The notes beneath the pieces are model-generated. The model worked only from the letters and a program-made list of their open reading frames with translations, had not been told where the DNA came from and searched no databases. Of a stretch of DNA of 64,000 nucleotides, positions 38,384-48,030 are shown piece after piece. How positions within the stretch are numbered: position 1 is the first letter of the stretch; the number at the start of each line of letters is the position of its first letter. A program made the position numbers and the translations under genes. The stretch is from an uncultured Pelagibacteraceae bacterium (GTDB taxonomy: Bacteria > Pseudomonadota > Alphaproteobacteria > Pelagibacterales > Pelagibacteraceae), in NCBI GenBank assembly GCA_902572475.1, contig CACGGB010000002.1, positions 23,998-87,997 of the forward strand, written 5' to 3'.

Positions 38384-39121
38384 ATGAATAAAACTGCAAT
38401 AATAATACCATCAAGATTAAGCGCTCAAAGATTACCAAATAAACCACTTAAACTTATAAACAACAAAGAGATGATTCTTCACGTCTATGAGGCAGCTAGG
38501 AATTCAAATTCGGGAGAAGTATACGTCGCTACTCCAGATCAAAAAATAATTGAAGTAGTAAAAAACTTTGGTGGAAAAGCAATTATGACAGCAAGTAGTC
38601 ACAAGACTGGGACAGATAGAGTATTCGAAGTTTTCAATGAAACTTTAGACTGTAAACCGGAAATTATTGTAAATCTTCAAGGGGATATGCCAAATATTGA
38701 TCCTAAAGATATTCAAAGTTTAATTAATTACATGTCTCAAGGAAAATGTGAAATCGGGACATTAGCAAGTGAGATTAGCTCAAAAGCCGATCTGGATGAG
38801 CAAAATATTGTCAAGGTATTAGTGAAAGAAACTATGAAGCCAGGAATGTTCGTTAAGGCTTTAGATTTTGTAAGAAACGATCCCAAAATAGATCAAAAAG
38901 TTTATCATCATGTAGGTATTTATGCCTTTACTAATAAAGCTTTATTAAGGTATGTAAGCTTAAAAAGATCAGAACTTGAATTAGAGAGAAATTTAGAACA
39001 ACTAAGAGCAATGGATAATAACATGTCTATACATGTTGGATTTATAAATTCCTCTCCTTTAAGTGTTGATACAGAAAAAGATTTTTTTGAAGTTAAAAAA
39101 CTAATGGAAAAAAATGGGTAA
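38384..39121 (+). CDS. kdsB: 3-deoxy-manno-octulosonate cytidylyltransferase
   Basis: ORF; IIPSRLSAQRLPNKPL, NLQGDMPNIDP; ATG 38384 preferred to TTG 38369. Confidence 0.9.
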   Translation: MNKTAIIIPSRLSAQRLPNKPLKLINNKEMILHVYEAARNSNSGEVYVATPDQKIIEVVKNFGGKAIMTASSHKTGTDRVFEVFNETLDCKPEIIVNLQGDMPNIDPKDIQSLINYMSQGKCEIGTLASEISSKADLDEQNIVKVLVKETMKPGMFVKALDFVRNDPKIDQKVYHHVGIYAFTNKALLRYVSLKRSELELERNLEQLRAMDNNMSIHVGFINSSPLSVDTEKDFFEVKKLMEKNG

Positions 39122-39956
39122 AATGAAAATTGCTATACAAGGTGAGCTTGGAGCTTACTCACATATTGCAGCTAAAAATTTATATAAAGAAACTGATATC
39201 AAGACTTGCGCAACTTTTGAAGAAACTTTTAAGCAAGCTTACAATGACTCTAACTGCAAGATAGTAATCCCTATTGAAAATTCTTTAGCTGGTAGAGTAG
39301 CAGATATTCATTATTTGCTACCAAAGTACAAATTACAAATTCACGGAGAGCACTTTCAACCCGTAGAGCATAATTTGATTTGTAAACAAGATGCCAATAT
39401 GGAAGATATAAAATTTGTGAGAAGTCATGCTCAAGCTATCGGCCAGTGTCAAAATTTGATTAATAAAAAAAAATTTAAACAAATTATATCTGCTGATACT
39501 GCTGGTTCAGCCAAAGATTTAGCAGAAGGTAATGATAAATCTATAGCAGCAATAGCCTCTGAACTATCTGCAAAAATTTACAATTTAAAAATTCTTCAAA
39601 AAAATATCGAGGATGAGAAAGGTAATGTAACAAGATTTTTAATAATGGGAAAAAATATCGAACAGCCTGAATTTTCTCAAAATAAAAAATTTATAACTAG
39701 TTGTATATTTAGAGTTAAGAGTGAACCTTCAGCCTTATATAAGTGCTTAGGTGGTTTTGCAACAAATCAAGTAAATTTAACAAAACTAGAAAGTTTTTCA
39801 GTTAAGAATACTTTTGAGCAAGCAAATTTTTATTTGGATCTAGAAGGTCATATAGAACAACCTGGGGTAAAAAAAGCACTAGAGGAACTAGGTTTTCACA
39901 CTGAAACTTTAGATATATTGGGAGTTTACGAGGCTTCAGCTTTTAGGCAAAAATAG
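39114..39956 (+). CDS. pheA: Prephenate dehydratase
   Basis: ORF 280 aa; IAIQGELGAYSHIAA, IPIENSLAGRVADIH, NVTRFLIMG, ACT domain. Confidence 0.92.
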   Translation: MGKMKIAIQGELGAYSHIAAKNLYKETDIKTCATFEETFKQAYNDSNCKIVIPIENSLAGRVADIHYLLPKYKLQIHGEHFQPVEHNLICKQDANMEDIKFVRSHAQAIGQCQNLINKKKFKQIISADTAGSAKDLAEGNDKSIAAIASELSAKIYNLKILQKNIEDEKGNVTRFLIMGKNIEQPEFSQNKKFITSCIFRVKSEPSALYKCLGGFATNQVNLTKLESFSVKNTFEQANFYLDLEGHIEQPGVKKALEELGFHTETLDILGVYEASAFRQK

Positions 39957-39978
39957 TCCACAAAAAGCAAATCTGCTC

Positions 39979-40008
39979 TTGTAGTATTTAAATTGATCTT
40001 GATATAAT
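39979..40008 (+). promoter_or_regulatory. Candidate sigma70-type promoter for ffs-dnaX
   Basis: TTGTAG (39979-39984), 18-bp spacer, TATAAT (40003-40008), just upstream of SRP RNA. Confidence 0.6.
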
Positions 40009-40014
40009 CATCTT

Positions 40015-40104
40015 GAGGTTGGCATCAGGTGGATGTTTCATAAACCCGGTCAGGTCTGAAAAGAAGCAGCCGCAGTGAAAATTATTCAGGTTGTTGCCTG
40101 CCTC
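40015..40104 (+). ncRNA. ffs: Bacterial small signal recognition particle RNA (4.5S)
   Basis: Conserved GGTCAGGTCTGAAAAGAAGCAGCC apical domain; ends pair GAGG..GGCA with TGCC..CCTC; -10 TATAAT immediately upstream. Confidence 0.9.
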
Positions 40105-40109
40105 TGACT

Positions 40110-41780
40110 ATGACAAATAAAATTTTAGCACTTAAATACAGACCACAAGAATTTAAAGATTTAATAGGTCAAGAAGTGATGGCTCAAACTATTACTAATG
40201 CTATTAAGCTAGGCAAAACTCCTAACGCATATCTTCTTACCGGTATTAGAGGAGTTGGTAAAACCACAACTGCAAGATTAATAGCAAAAGCTTTAAATTG
40301 TGAAAAAAATCACAATCAAAAAATAAAATGTTCAGCTGAAGATTTTTGTACGACTTGTAAAGAAATCGTCAATTCAAATCATATTGATATTTTAGAGATG
40401 GATGCTGCATCAAAGACAGGAATAGACGATGTACGAGAATTAATTGAAAATTCAAAATACAGTCCCACAAGTGCAAAATTTAAAATTTTTATAATTGATG
40501 AGGTTCATATGCTTTCAAAGCAAGCATTTAATGGACTTTTAAAAACGTTAGAGGAACCTCCTCCAAGTTTAAAATTCATTTTGGCTACTACGGAAGTAAG
40601 AAAAATACCTGTGACTATCTTATCTCGATGTCAAAGATTTGACCTGAAAAGAGTTGGGGTTGATTTACTTTTAGATCATTTAAAAAAAATTTCCATCAAA
40701 GAGAATGGTAATATTACTGATAATGCCCTAAAACTTATAGCAAGAACTTCTGAAGGATCTGTAAGAGACTCTATCTCATTATTAGATAGAGCTTTGATTG
40801 CCCAATCTATTAATGAAAATCAGCCAATAGAAGAGAAAGACGTTCGGAAGATGCTAGGGCTTGCTGATAAATCAAAGGTAATTTCCTTATTAAAAGAGGT
40901 GTTAAGTGGAAAGGAAAAAGAGTCAATCACAATTTTAAAAGAGCTAATCAATGATGGACTAGATGCAAAAAATTTTTTAAACGATATTTTAGAGGTTTTA
41001 TATCTTTTTAGTAGAAAAATAAATTTAGGCCCTATCGAAGACGATCTGTCAGTGTCGGAGTCAGAACTTCAAATGGTTGATCAATATTCAAAAAATATAG
41101 ACATGCAAGACATAGGATTATTCTGGCAGTTAACAATAAAGACCATAGACGATTTAAGAATAGTTGGAAATGAAAATTTAACTCTTGAAATGTATGTAAT
41201 GCAACTAATTCATTTAAGAAATTTAGAAGATAAAAAAGAAATGACTAATTTAAATGAGTCATCCTCAATTGAAACAGAAAATTTTTCCAGTAAAAAAATA
41301 GATGAAAACAAAATTGAAAGCAATTTAACAAATAAAGCTAAAAATCAATTAAAAAGTACAGAGCAAATTAAAACTAATCCAATTAAGAAGATTAATCATG
41401 AAAATGGAAAATCTAAAATAGAGATAACAAGTTTTCAAGACTTAATCGACTATGCAAACAAAGAAAAAGAAATTGAACTTAAATATGATTTAGAAAGAAA
41501 TGTAAAATTAGTAAGTTTTAATAAAGGAAAAATAGATATTAGTTTCAACGAAAAATTGAACAAAAATTTTATTAAGAATTTGACTGAAAAACTTTTAAAT
41601 TGGACTGGAGAAAGATGGATAATTTCGTTAAGCAAAAATTTAGAAGCTAAAAGCTTATATGAAAAAAATCAAGAGAACGAAACAAACAAAATAAATGAAT
41701 TTAAAAAAAGTAAAATTGCCAAAGAACTAGAATTAGCATTTCCAGATGCCAGGCTTATTGAAGTAAAGGATGATGATTAA
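40110..41780 (+). CDS. dnaX: DNA polymerase III subunit gamma/tau
   Basis: ORF 556 aa; KYRPQEFKDLIGQ, TGIRGVGKTTTARLIAKALNC, zinc-binding Cys, IIDEVHMLSKQAFNGLLKTLEEPP. Confidence 0.94.
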   Translation: MTNKILALKYRPQEFKDLIGQEVMAQTITNAIKLGKTPNAYLLTGIRGVGKTTTARLIAKALNCEKNHNQKIKCSAEDFCTTCKEIVNSNHIDILEMDAASKTGIDDVRELIENSKYSPTSAKFKIFIIDEVHMLSKQAFNGLLKTLEEPPPSLKFILATTEVRKIPVTILSRCQRFDLKRVGVDLLLDHLKKISIKENGNITDNALKLIARTSEGSVRDSISLLDRALIAQSINENQPIEEKDVRKMLGLADKSKVISLLKEVLSGKEKESITILKELINDGLDAKNFLNDILEVLYLFSRKINLGPIEDDLSVSESELQMVDQYSKNIDMQDIGLFWQLTIKTIDDLRIVGNENLTLEMYVMQLIHLRNLEDKKEMTNLNESSSIETENFSSKKIDENKIESNLTNKAKNQLKSTEQIKTNPIKKINHENGKSKIEITSFQDLIDYANKEKEIELKYDLERNVKLVSFNKGKIDISFNEKLNKNFIKNLTEKLLNWTGERWIISLSKNLEAKSLYEKNQENETNKINEFKKSKIAKELELAFPDARLIEVKDDD

Positions 41781-42101
41781 ATGAATAATTTTTCAGATAT
41801 GTTATCTAAAGCCAAAGCGATGCAGGAAAAAATGAAAGAAGCTCAAGAACAAATTAAAAAGATCGAGGTAGAGGGCATGTCTGGTGGAAATTTAGTAAAA
41901 GTAACTCTTTCAGGAGATTATGAACTTAAATCAATAGAAATCTCTAATGAAGCAAAAAAAGAAAGCCAAGAAATTATTAACGATTTAATAATTGCCGCAT
42001 ATAATAATGCAAAAGAAAATTTAAAAAAAAAATCTGCAGAAGAACTATCTAAGGTTACTGGAGGATTAAATCTGCCTTTAGATTTTAAATTACCTTTTTA
42101 A
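41781..42101 (+). CDS. YbaB/EbfC family nucleoid-associated protein
   Basis: ORF 106 aa; MLSKAKAMQEKMKEAQEQIKKIEVEGMSGGNLVKVTLSG; dnaX-ybaB-recR synteny. Confidence 0.93.
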   Translation: MNNFSDMLSKAKAMQEKMKEAQEQIKKIEVEGMSGGNLVKVTLSGDYELKSIEISNEAKKESQEIINDLIIAAYNNAKENLKKKSAEELSKVTGGLNLPLDFKLPF

Positions 42102-42706
42102 TGGACAACGATATTCCAGAAATAAAAGAGCTGATTCAACAATTTTCAAAATTACCTGGGTTGGGTCCAAAATCTGCTAAACGTATAATACTTAAATTAA
42201 TTAATAATAAAGATAATATGGTAAAACCTTTAGCAAAATCTCTTGCTCAAGTTTACAAAAAAGTTGTTCGTTGCGTTGATTGCGGAAACCTTAAAATAAT
42301 TGATAAATTTTGTATCTGTTCTACAGATAATTCATATGACAAAATTTGTGTTGTTGAAAATTTAGCAGATATGTGGGTTATAGACTCGGCTAATATCTAT
42401 AAAGGTCACTTTCACATTCTAGGAGGCACTCTAAACTCCAATGAAAACTATGAGCAAAAAAATTTACTCATCGACTCTTTAGTAAAAAGGATAAAAAAAA
42501 ATAATTTAAAGGAAGTCATTATAGCCACAAGTGCAACTGTAGAGGGTCAAACCACCGCTCACTACATTGAGGACACAATTAAAAATGACAAGATCAAAAT
42601 TACAAAGTTAGCTCAAGGCTTACCTGTAGGGGGAGAGATCGAACAACTAGACGATGGAACTTTATTCTCAGCTTTTAAAAATAGAGTTCCAGTAACTGAC
42701 AATTAA
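42101..42706 (+). CDS. recR: Recombination protein RecR
   Basis: ORF 201 aa; [17 protein letters not shown], Cys4 zinc finger, Toprim [21 protein letters not shown]. Confidence 0.94.
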   Translation: MDNDIPEIKELIQQFSKLPGLGPKSAKRIILKLINNKDNMVKPLAKSLAQVYKKVVRCVDCGNLKIIDKFCICSTDNSYDKICVVENLADMWVIDSANIYKGHFHILGGTLNSNENYEQKNLLIDSLVKRIKKNNLKEVIIATSATVEGQTTAHYIEDTIKNDKIKITKLAQGLPVGGEIEQLDDGTLFSAFKNRVPVTDN

Positions 42707-44847
42707 AGAGCTTTTTTCATCTCTAATCTCTTTTTGTGTAACAAAGGCTCTGTATATCCTGACGGTTGGCTCCTTCCTTTAAAAACTAAGTCGCAAGCAG
42801 TTGAAAATGCTAAAGAGTTATCGAAGTCATCAGACATTTTTTTGTAATTTGGATCATTTTTATTTTGTTCATCCACTATTCTTGCCATTTTTTTCATTAT
42901 CTCTAATACTTGATCTTTTTTGCAAATCCCATGATAAAGCCAATTAGAAATATGTTGTGAAGATATCCTTAAAGTAGCTCTATCTTCCATTAAACCAACA
43001 TTATTAATATCAGGAACTTTAGAACAACCTACACCTTGGTCAATCCATCTCACTACATATCCTAGAATACCTTGGGCATTGTTTTCTAATTCACGATTTA
43101 TATCTTCAATAGACCAGTTAGGTCTATCAGCTTTAGGAATTTCTAAAATATTTTCTACCTTGGTTTTAGTCCTAGCTTTTAATTTATTTTGAACATCAAA
43201 AACATTTACTTTGTGATAATGCAGAGAGTGTAAAGTTGCTGCAGTTGGCGAAGGAACCCAAGCGCAATTGGCTCCAGAATTTGGATGACTAATTTTTTGA
43301 TCCATCATATTTGACATTTGATCTGGCATAGCCCACATACCTTTTCCTATTTGTGCTTTTCCGGAAAAACCGCAACTTAAACCAATATCTACATTCCAAT
43401 CTTCATAACTGTTAAGCCAAATAGATTTTTTCATTTCTCCTTTAAAAATCATTGGCCCAGCTTCAAAAGATGTATGCATCTCATCACCTGTGCGATCTAA
43501 AAATCCGGTATTAATAAATACAATTCTATCTTTTACTTGCCTGATACATTCTTTCAAATTAACCGTTGTTCTTCTCTCCTCGTCCATTATTCCGACTTTA
43601 ATTGAATATTTTTCCATACCTAAAACTGTTTCCACTTTTTCAAATAAGGTATTTGTAAATGAAACTTCCTCAGGTCCGTGCATTTTTGGTTTAACAATAT
43701 AAACTGAGCCAGCTCTTGAGTTCTGTTTACTTTTAAAATCATGCAATGCACAAAGACTTGATATAAATCCGTCTAAAATACCTTCTGGTATCTCAGAGCC
43801 ATCTTCTAAAATTATTGAAGGATTAGTCATTAAATGACCCACGTTTCTGTTCAAAAGCAAAGATCTACCATGAAGAGTAATTTTTTTTCCATCTTTTGAA
43901 ATATACTCTCTATCAGGATTTAATTTTCTCACAAATTTTTTGCCATTTTTTTCCATGTTAGCTTTTAGATCGCCTTTCATTAATCCAAGCCAATTTCTAT
44001 AACAATGAACTTTATCTTGGGCGTCAACAGCAGCTACAGAGTCTTCATTGTCAATGATAGTTGAAAGTGCTGACTCAACAATAATGTCAGATATAAATGC
44101 TTTGTCATTTTTTCCAACTATCGAGTTAGAGTCGATTTTTATTTCAATATGGAGATTATTATTTTTAATTAAAATAGAACTTGGATTATCTTTGTCCCCA
44201 TTAAAACCTACAAACTGATCAGTATTTTTAAGCTGAAATTTTTCAGAACCACTGAAAAAAAATAAAGAGTTTTTTTCAATAAATATTTTTGAAATTTCTT
44301 TCCAGTCTATTTTTTCTAAGGGCGCTATCTCATTAAGAAAATTTCTCACATAATCTACGACTTTGTTTGCTCTTTCCGAGTTATAATCTTTGAACTTTTT
44401 ACCAGGTATAACATCCGTTCCATACAAAGCATCATACAAGCTGCCCCATCTTGCATTTGCAGCATTCAAAGCATATCTAGCGTTGTCGACAGGTACCACA
44501 AGTTGAGGACCAGCTACAGAAGATATCTCATAATCAACATTTTTTGTTTTTATTTTGAAATCATCACTTTCTCGTACAAGATAATTTATACTTTTTAAAA
44601 ACTCTACATATTGTACTTTATCAAAATCTTTACCTTTATTAGAAACATGCCAGTCATCAATTTTTTTTTGGACAGTTTCCCTTTTTTTAATTAATGCTTT
44701 GTTGATTGGTGTTAGTTCATGAACAACTTTTGAAAATTTGCTCCAGAAATCTTCAGATACAACACCGGTTCCAGGAATTGCCTCATTATTTACAAATTCA
44801 AACAAAGTTGAACTGATTTTAAGCCCATTTTTCTCTACAAAATTCAT
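42703..44847 (-). CDS. glcB: Malate synthase G
   Basis: ORF 714 aa; [66 protein letters not shown]. Confidence 0.96.
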   Translation of the reverse strand: MNFVEKNGLKISSTLFEFVNNEAIPGTGVVSEDFWSKFSKVVHELTPINKALIKKRETVQKKIDDWHVSNKGKDFDKVQYVEFLKSINYLVRESDDFKIKTKNVDYEISSVAGPQLVVPVDNARYALNAANARWGSLYDALYGTDVIPGKKFKDYNSERANKVVDYVRNFLNEIAPLEKIDWKEISKIFIEKNSLFFFSGSEKFQLKNTDQFVGFNGDKDNPSSILIKNNNLHIEIKIDSNSIVGKNDKAFISDIIVESALSTIIDNEDSVAAVDAQDKVHCYRNWLGLMKGDLKANMEKNGKKFVRKLNPDREYISKDGKKITLHGRSLLLNRNVGHLMTNPSIILEDGSEIPEGILDGFISSLCALHDFKSKQNSRAGSVYIVKPKMHGPEEVSFTNTLFEKVETVLGMEKYSIKVGIMDEERRTTVNLKECIRQVKDRIVFINTGFLDRTGDEMHTSFEAGPMIFKGEMKKSIWLNSYEDWNVDIGLSCGFSGKAQIGKGMWAMPDQMSNMMDQKISHPNSGANCAWVPSPTAATLHSLHYHKVNVFDVQNKLKARTKTKVENILEIPKADRPNWSIEDINRELENNAQGILGYVVRWIDQGVGCSKVPDINNVGLMEDRATLRISSQHISNWLYHGICKKDQVLEIMKKMARIVDEQNKNDPNYKKMSDDFDNSLAFSTACDLVFKGRSQPSGYTEPLLHKKRLEMKKAL

Positions 44848-44881
44848 ATCGGCCGATCTTTACATTATATTATAATATAAT
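44848..44881. promoter_or_regulatory. Palindromes in glcB/accA divergent intergenic region
   Basis: ATCGGCCGAT perfect 10-bp palindrome (44848-44857) abutting the glcB ATG; ATTATATTATAATATAAT perfect 18-bp palindrome (44864-44881). Confidence 0.5.
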
Positions 44882-44906
44882 AATAGTATTATAATTGTAT
44901 CGATTC

Positions 44907-46013
44907 ATGAAAAATTATTTAGATTTTGAAAAAGAAATTAAAGCTCTAGAACAAGAAGTTGATGGATTAAAAAGCCCTTTTGGCTCAGAAGGCATCTCAG
45001 AGGTAGATACGAATAAAATAAGAACTACCCAACAAGAAATTAATGAAAAACTAGAAGAAATTTATTCTAACTTAAATAGTTGGCAAAGAACTCAAGTTGC
45101 AAGACACGAAGATCGTCCAAAAGCAAATTTTTACATAAAAAAAATATTTACACAGTTCACTTTACTTTCTGGAGACAGATATTTTGGTGATGATAAGTCT
45201 GTTATAGCTGGATTTGGTTTGATTGATAACAAATCAGTATTAATTATTGGACAAGAAAAAGGTGAAGATCTAAACAGCAGGATAGAAAGAAATTTTGGGA
45301 TGATGCGACCTGAGGGTTATAGAAAATGTATTAGGCTTATGAAACTCGCTGATAGATTTCAGATACCAGTTATAAGTTTTATAGATACTCCAGGAGCTTA
45401 CCCAGGAATAGGTGCAGAACAAAGAGGCCAAGCTTCAGCCATTGCTAATTCAATAGAATGTTGCATGTCTTTGACTGTACCAAATATTTCAATAATTATT
45501 GGTGAAGGAGGCTCAGGAGGTGCAATAGCTTTAGCATCTTCAAACAAAGTTATAATGTTAGAGAATTCTATCTATTCAGTAATATCACCAGAGGGATGTG
45601 CATCAATTCTTTGGAGGGATCCTAGTAAATCTCTTCAAGCTGCTGAAGCTATGAAGTTAACCGCAAAAGATTTATTAAAATTAAAAATAATTGATGAGGT
45701 TATACCTGAACCTTTAGGAGGTGCTCATAGAGATCCTGAATCAATCGCAGCTGATATAAAGCATTCAATAATCAAGAATTTAAAAAACTTTGAAAATTAT
45801 AGTAAAGATCAAATCTATGATCATAGGAAATCAAAATTTCTTCAAATTGGACGGACACAAGGATTTAGTGGATCATCTAATCTAAAAGATGGAGAATTAA
45901 GTTATACCGAGTCAGGAATAACAAAACTAAAAACTCATATAGAGAAAAATAAATTAATATATGGAGGATTAGTTTTAGTTGGAATTGCAACCTTAATAGC
46001 TGTTTTATCCTAA
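44907..46013 (+). CDS. accA: Acetyl-CoA carboxylase carboxyltransferase subunit alpha with C-terminal TM extension
   Basis: FTLLSGDRYFGDDKSVIAGF, SFIDTPGAYPGIGAEQRGQASAIA, GEGGSGGAIAL; extra C-terminal hydrophobic helix; ATG 44907 within ORF 44895-46013. Confidence 0.92.
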   Translation: MKNYLDFEKEIKALEQEVDGLKSPFGSEGISEVDTNKIRTTQQEINEKLEEIYSNLNSWQRTQVARHEDRPKANFYIKKIFTQFTLLSGDRYFGDDKSVIAGFGLIDNKSVLIIGQEKGEDLNSRIERNFGMMRPEGYRKCIRLMKLADRFQIPVISFIDTPGAYPGIGAEQRGQASAIANSIECCMSLTVPNISIIIGEGGSGGAIALASSNKVIMLENSIYSVISPEGCASILWRDPSKSLQAAEAMKLTAKDLLKLKIIDEVIPEPLGGAHRDPESIAADIKHSIIKNLKNFENYSKDQIYDHRKSKFLQIGRTQGFSGSSNLKDGELSYTESGITKLKTHIEKNKLIYGGLVLVGIATLIAVLS

Positions 46014-46146
46014 TACTGTTGTAAAAAAGCAATTGCGTCAAATAATGCTAATCAACTATTGACTTTTGTTAAGCAAATCTATTTAAGGTTGGTCAAGACT
46101 AACTTTTAGTTAGTTAAAGTTAATAATAATAAGGAAACAAGTAAAT

Positions 46147-46359
46147 ATGAGTACACTAAAAGGTAAAGTAAAGTGGTTCAATGGTACTAAAGGATATGGT
46201 TTCATTGAAAGAGAAGACAAAGAAAAAGACGTGTTCGTCCATTCTTCTGCAGTTAGAGAAGCTGGTTTAAAGTATTTAAACGAGGGTGATGAGTTAACGT
46301 TTGAAGTGGAGAGCACAGAAAAAGGTCCTTCAGCAGTAAAACTGCAGAAAACATCTTAA
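46147..46359 (+). CDS. Cold shock domain protein
   Basis: ORF 70 aa; [32 protein letters not shown]. Confidence 0.95.
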   Translation: MSTLKGKVKWFNGTKGYGFIEREDKEKDVFVHSSAVREAGLKYLNEGDELTFEVESTEKGPSAVKLQKTS

Positions 46360-46386
46360 TCTAAATTTCCAAAAATCACTGATTAT

Positions 46387-46427
46387 CGGGACATTAATTC
46401 TAGCCTTAAACTATTTTTATTGTCCCG
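46387..46427. other. Inverted repeat downstream of the csp gene
   Basis: CGGGACA ... TGTCCCG 7-bp arms with a 27-nt AT-rich loop. Confidence 0.45.
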
Positions 46428-46602
46428 CTAATTTCATCTTGAAAAAGTCACAATTATTTTCTACATAGAGATTATGATTATAGAAAAAAGAATCACTTCA
46501 ACATTTAGAGCACATTCTCACAGAATGCATGCTAGGCTATTGCTTAGCTTATAATCAAAAATATATAAATTTAACCAAAATTAAGATAAAAATAAAAGGG
46601 AT

Positions 46603-46679
46603 GCAGCAGTAGCTCAGTTGGTTAGAGCACTAGTTTGTGGAACTAGGGGTCGGTGGTTCGAATCCACCCTGCTGTACCA
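46603..46679 (+). tRNA. tRNA-His (anticodon GTG), CCA encoded
   Basis: Cloverleaf: acceptor GCAGCAG/CTGCTGT, D-arm AGCTCAGTTGGTTAGAGC, anticodon arm CTAGT-TTGTGGA-ACTAG, T-arm GGTGG-TTCGAAT-CCACC, A73, CCA. Confidence 0.95.
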
Positions 46680-46683
46680 AAAA

Positions 46684-48030
46684 ATGACAAAAGAAAAAAA
46701 GAACAAACCTTCTAAAGATCTTCCATTAGGGTTTGTAGACAGACAAGAAAAAGAATTACTCGTACGTGATTTTATAATTTCTAATATTAAAGAAGTTATG
46801 ATCAAGTATGGTTTTCAATATCTTGAAACTCCAAGTTTTGAGTATTCGGATAGTATTGGAAAATTTTTACCAGATAAAGAAAGACCAGATGAAGGCGTTT
46901 TTTCGTTTAAAGATGAGAACAAGTGGCTTTCCTTAAGATACGATCTTACAGCACCTCTGGCCAGGTACGTCGCAAAAAATTATTTAGAAATTCCTAAACC
47001 ATTTAAAAGATATCAACTTGGCACTGTTTGGAGAAATGAAAAGCCGGGACCTGGTAGGTTTAGAGAATTCTTACAATTCGATGCAGATTATGTTGGAACA
47101 AAAAGTTTACAAGCAGATGCCGAATTGTGTGTCATGATTTCAGAAATCCTAGAAAAATGCGGTCTTATGAAGTCAGAGTATACAATCAAAATCTCATCAA
47201 GAAAAATCACTGAAGAATTATTTAAAAAGTTAAATATAAGCGACAGTCAACAAAAGCTTACTGCCCTTAGAGCCCTTGATAAAATCGATAGACTTGGTTG
47301 GGATGGTGTAAAAGAATTATTAGGTAAGGGAAGAAAAGATAAATCAGGTGATTTCACAAAAGGAGCAAATTTAAAGCTTGAGGATATTAAAACAATAGAG
47401 GAAACACTTAAGAAAAATTCACCTGAAACAGAGGATTTAGTTGAGATATTGAAAACTTTTAAGGATTATAATTTTAATAATTTTGAATTCGACCCAACAA
47501 TTATTCGAGGATTAGAGTATTACACAGGTGCAATTTTTGAAGTGAATTTAAAATTTGATGTAACAAATAACAAAGGGCAAGTGATTCAATTTGGATCCAT
47601 AGGAGGCGGTGGAAGATATGATAATTTGGTAAATAATTTTGGTAATTATGATGCTCCCGCTACAGGGATATCAATTGGTTTAGATCGTTTAGTTTATGCT
47701 TTGATGCAAAAAAAAGAATTCAAAGTAAAACAATCTAAACCAGTCGTAATTTGTGTTTTCGATAAAAATTTGATGAAAGATTATATCAATGTGCAAACGA
47801 TATTAAGAAAAGCTGGTGTTAGCACTGAAATTTATCCTGGAGAAAGTAAATTGAAAAAACAAATGGAGTATGCAGATAAAATAAAATCTCCAGCAGTTAT
47901 TTTATACGGTGAGAATGAAATGAAATCAGGTAAGTTGATTCTAAGGAACCTAAGCTCAGGTGAAGAAAAATTAATTGAAATTAGAGAAATAGTTAATGAA
48001 ATCAAAAAAATTATCAGAAGTAATAATTAA
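46684..48030 (+). CDS. hisS: Histidyl-tRNA synthetase
   Basis: ATG 46684 inside ORF 46618-48030; WRNEKPGPGRFREFLQFDADYVG motif 2, GLEYYTGAIFEV, GGGGRYDNLV. Confidence 0.94.
   Translation: MTKEKKNKPSKDLPLGFVDRQEKELLVRDFIISNIKEVMIKYGFQYLETPSFEYSDSIGKFLPDKERPDEGVFSFKDENKWLSLRYDLTAPLARYVAKNYLEIPKPFKRYQLGTVWRNEKPGPGRFREFLQFDADYVGTKSLQADAELCVMISEILEKCGLMKSEYTIKISSRKITEELFKKLNISDSQQKLTALRALDKIDRLGWDGVKELLGKGRKDKSGDFTKGANLKLEDIKTIEETLKKNSPETEDLVEILKTFKDYNFNNFEFDPTIIRGLEYYTGAIFEVNLKFDVTNNKGQVIQFGSIGGGGRYDNLVNNFGNYDAPATGISIGLDRLVYALMQKKEFKVKQSKPVVICVFDKNLMKDYINVQTILRKAGVSTEIYPGESKLKKQMEYADKIKSPAVILYGENEMKSGKLILRNLSSGEEKLIEIREIVNEIKKIIRSNN

Noticed and set aside
44848-44906. Glycine riboswitch upstream of glcB
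   Set aside because: Gap is too short and lacks recognisable aptamer sequence
46614-46805. 63-aa minus-strand ORF covering tRNA-His (ending ..YSRVDSNHRPLVPQTSALTN)
   Set aside because: Typical spurious translation of a tRNA gene's reverse strand
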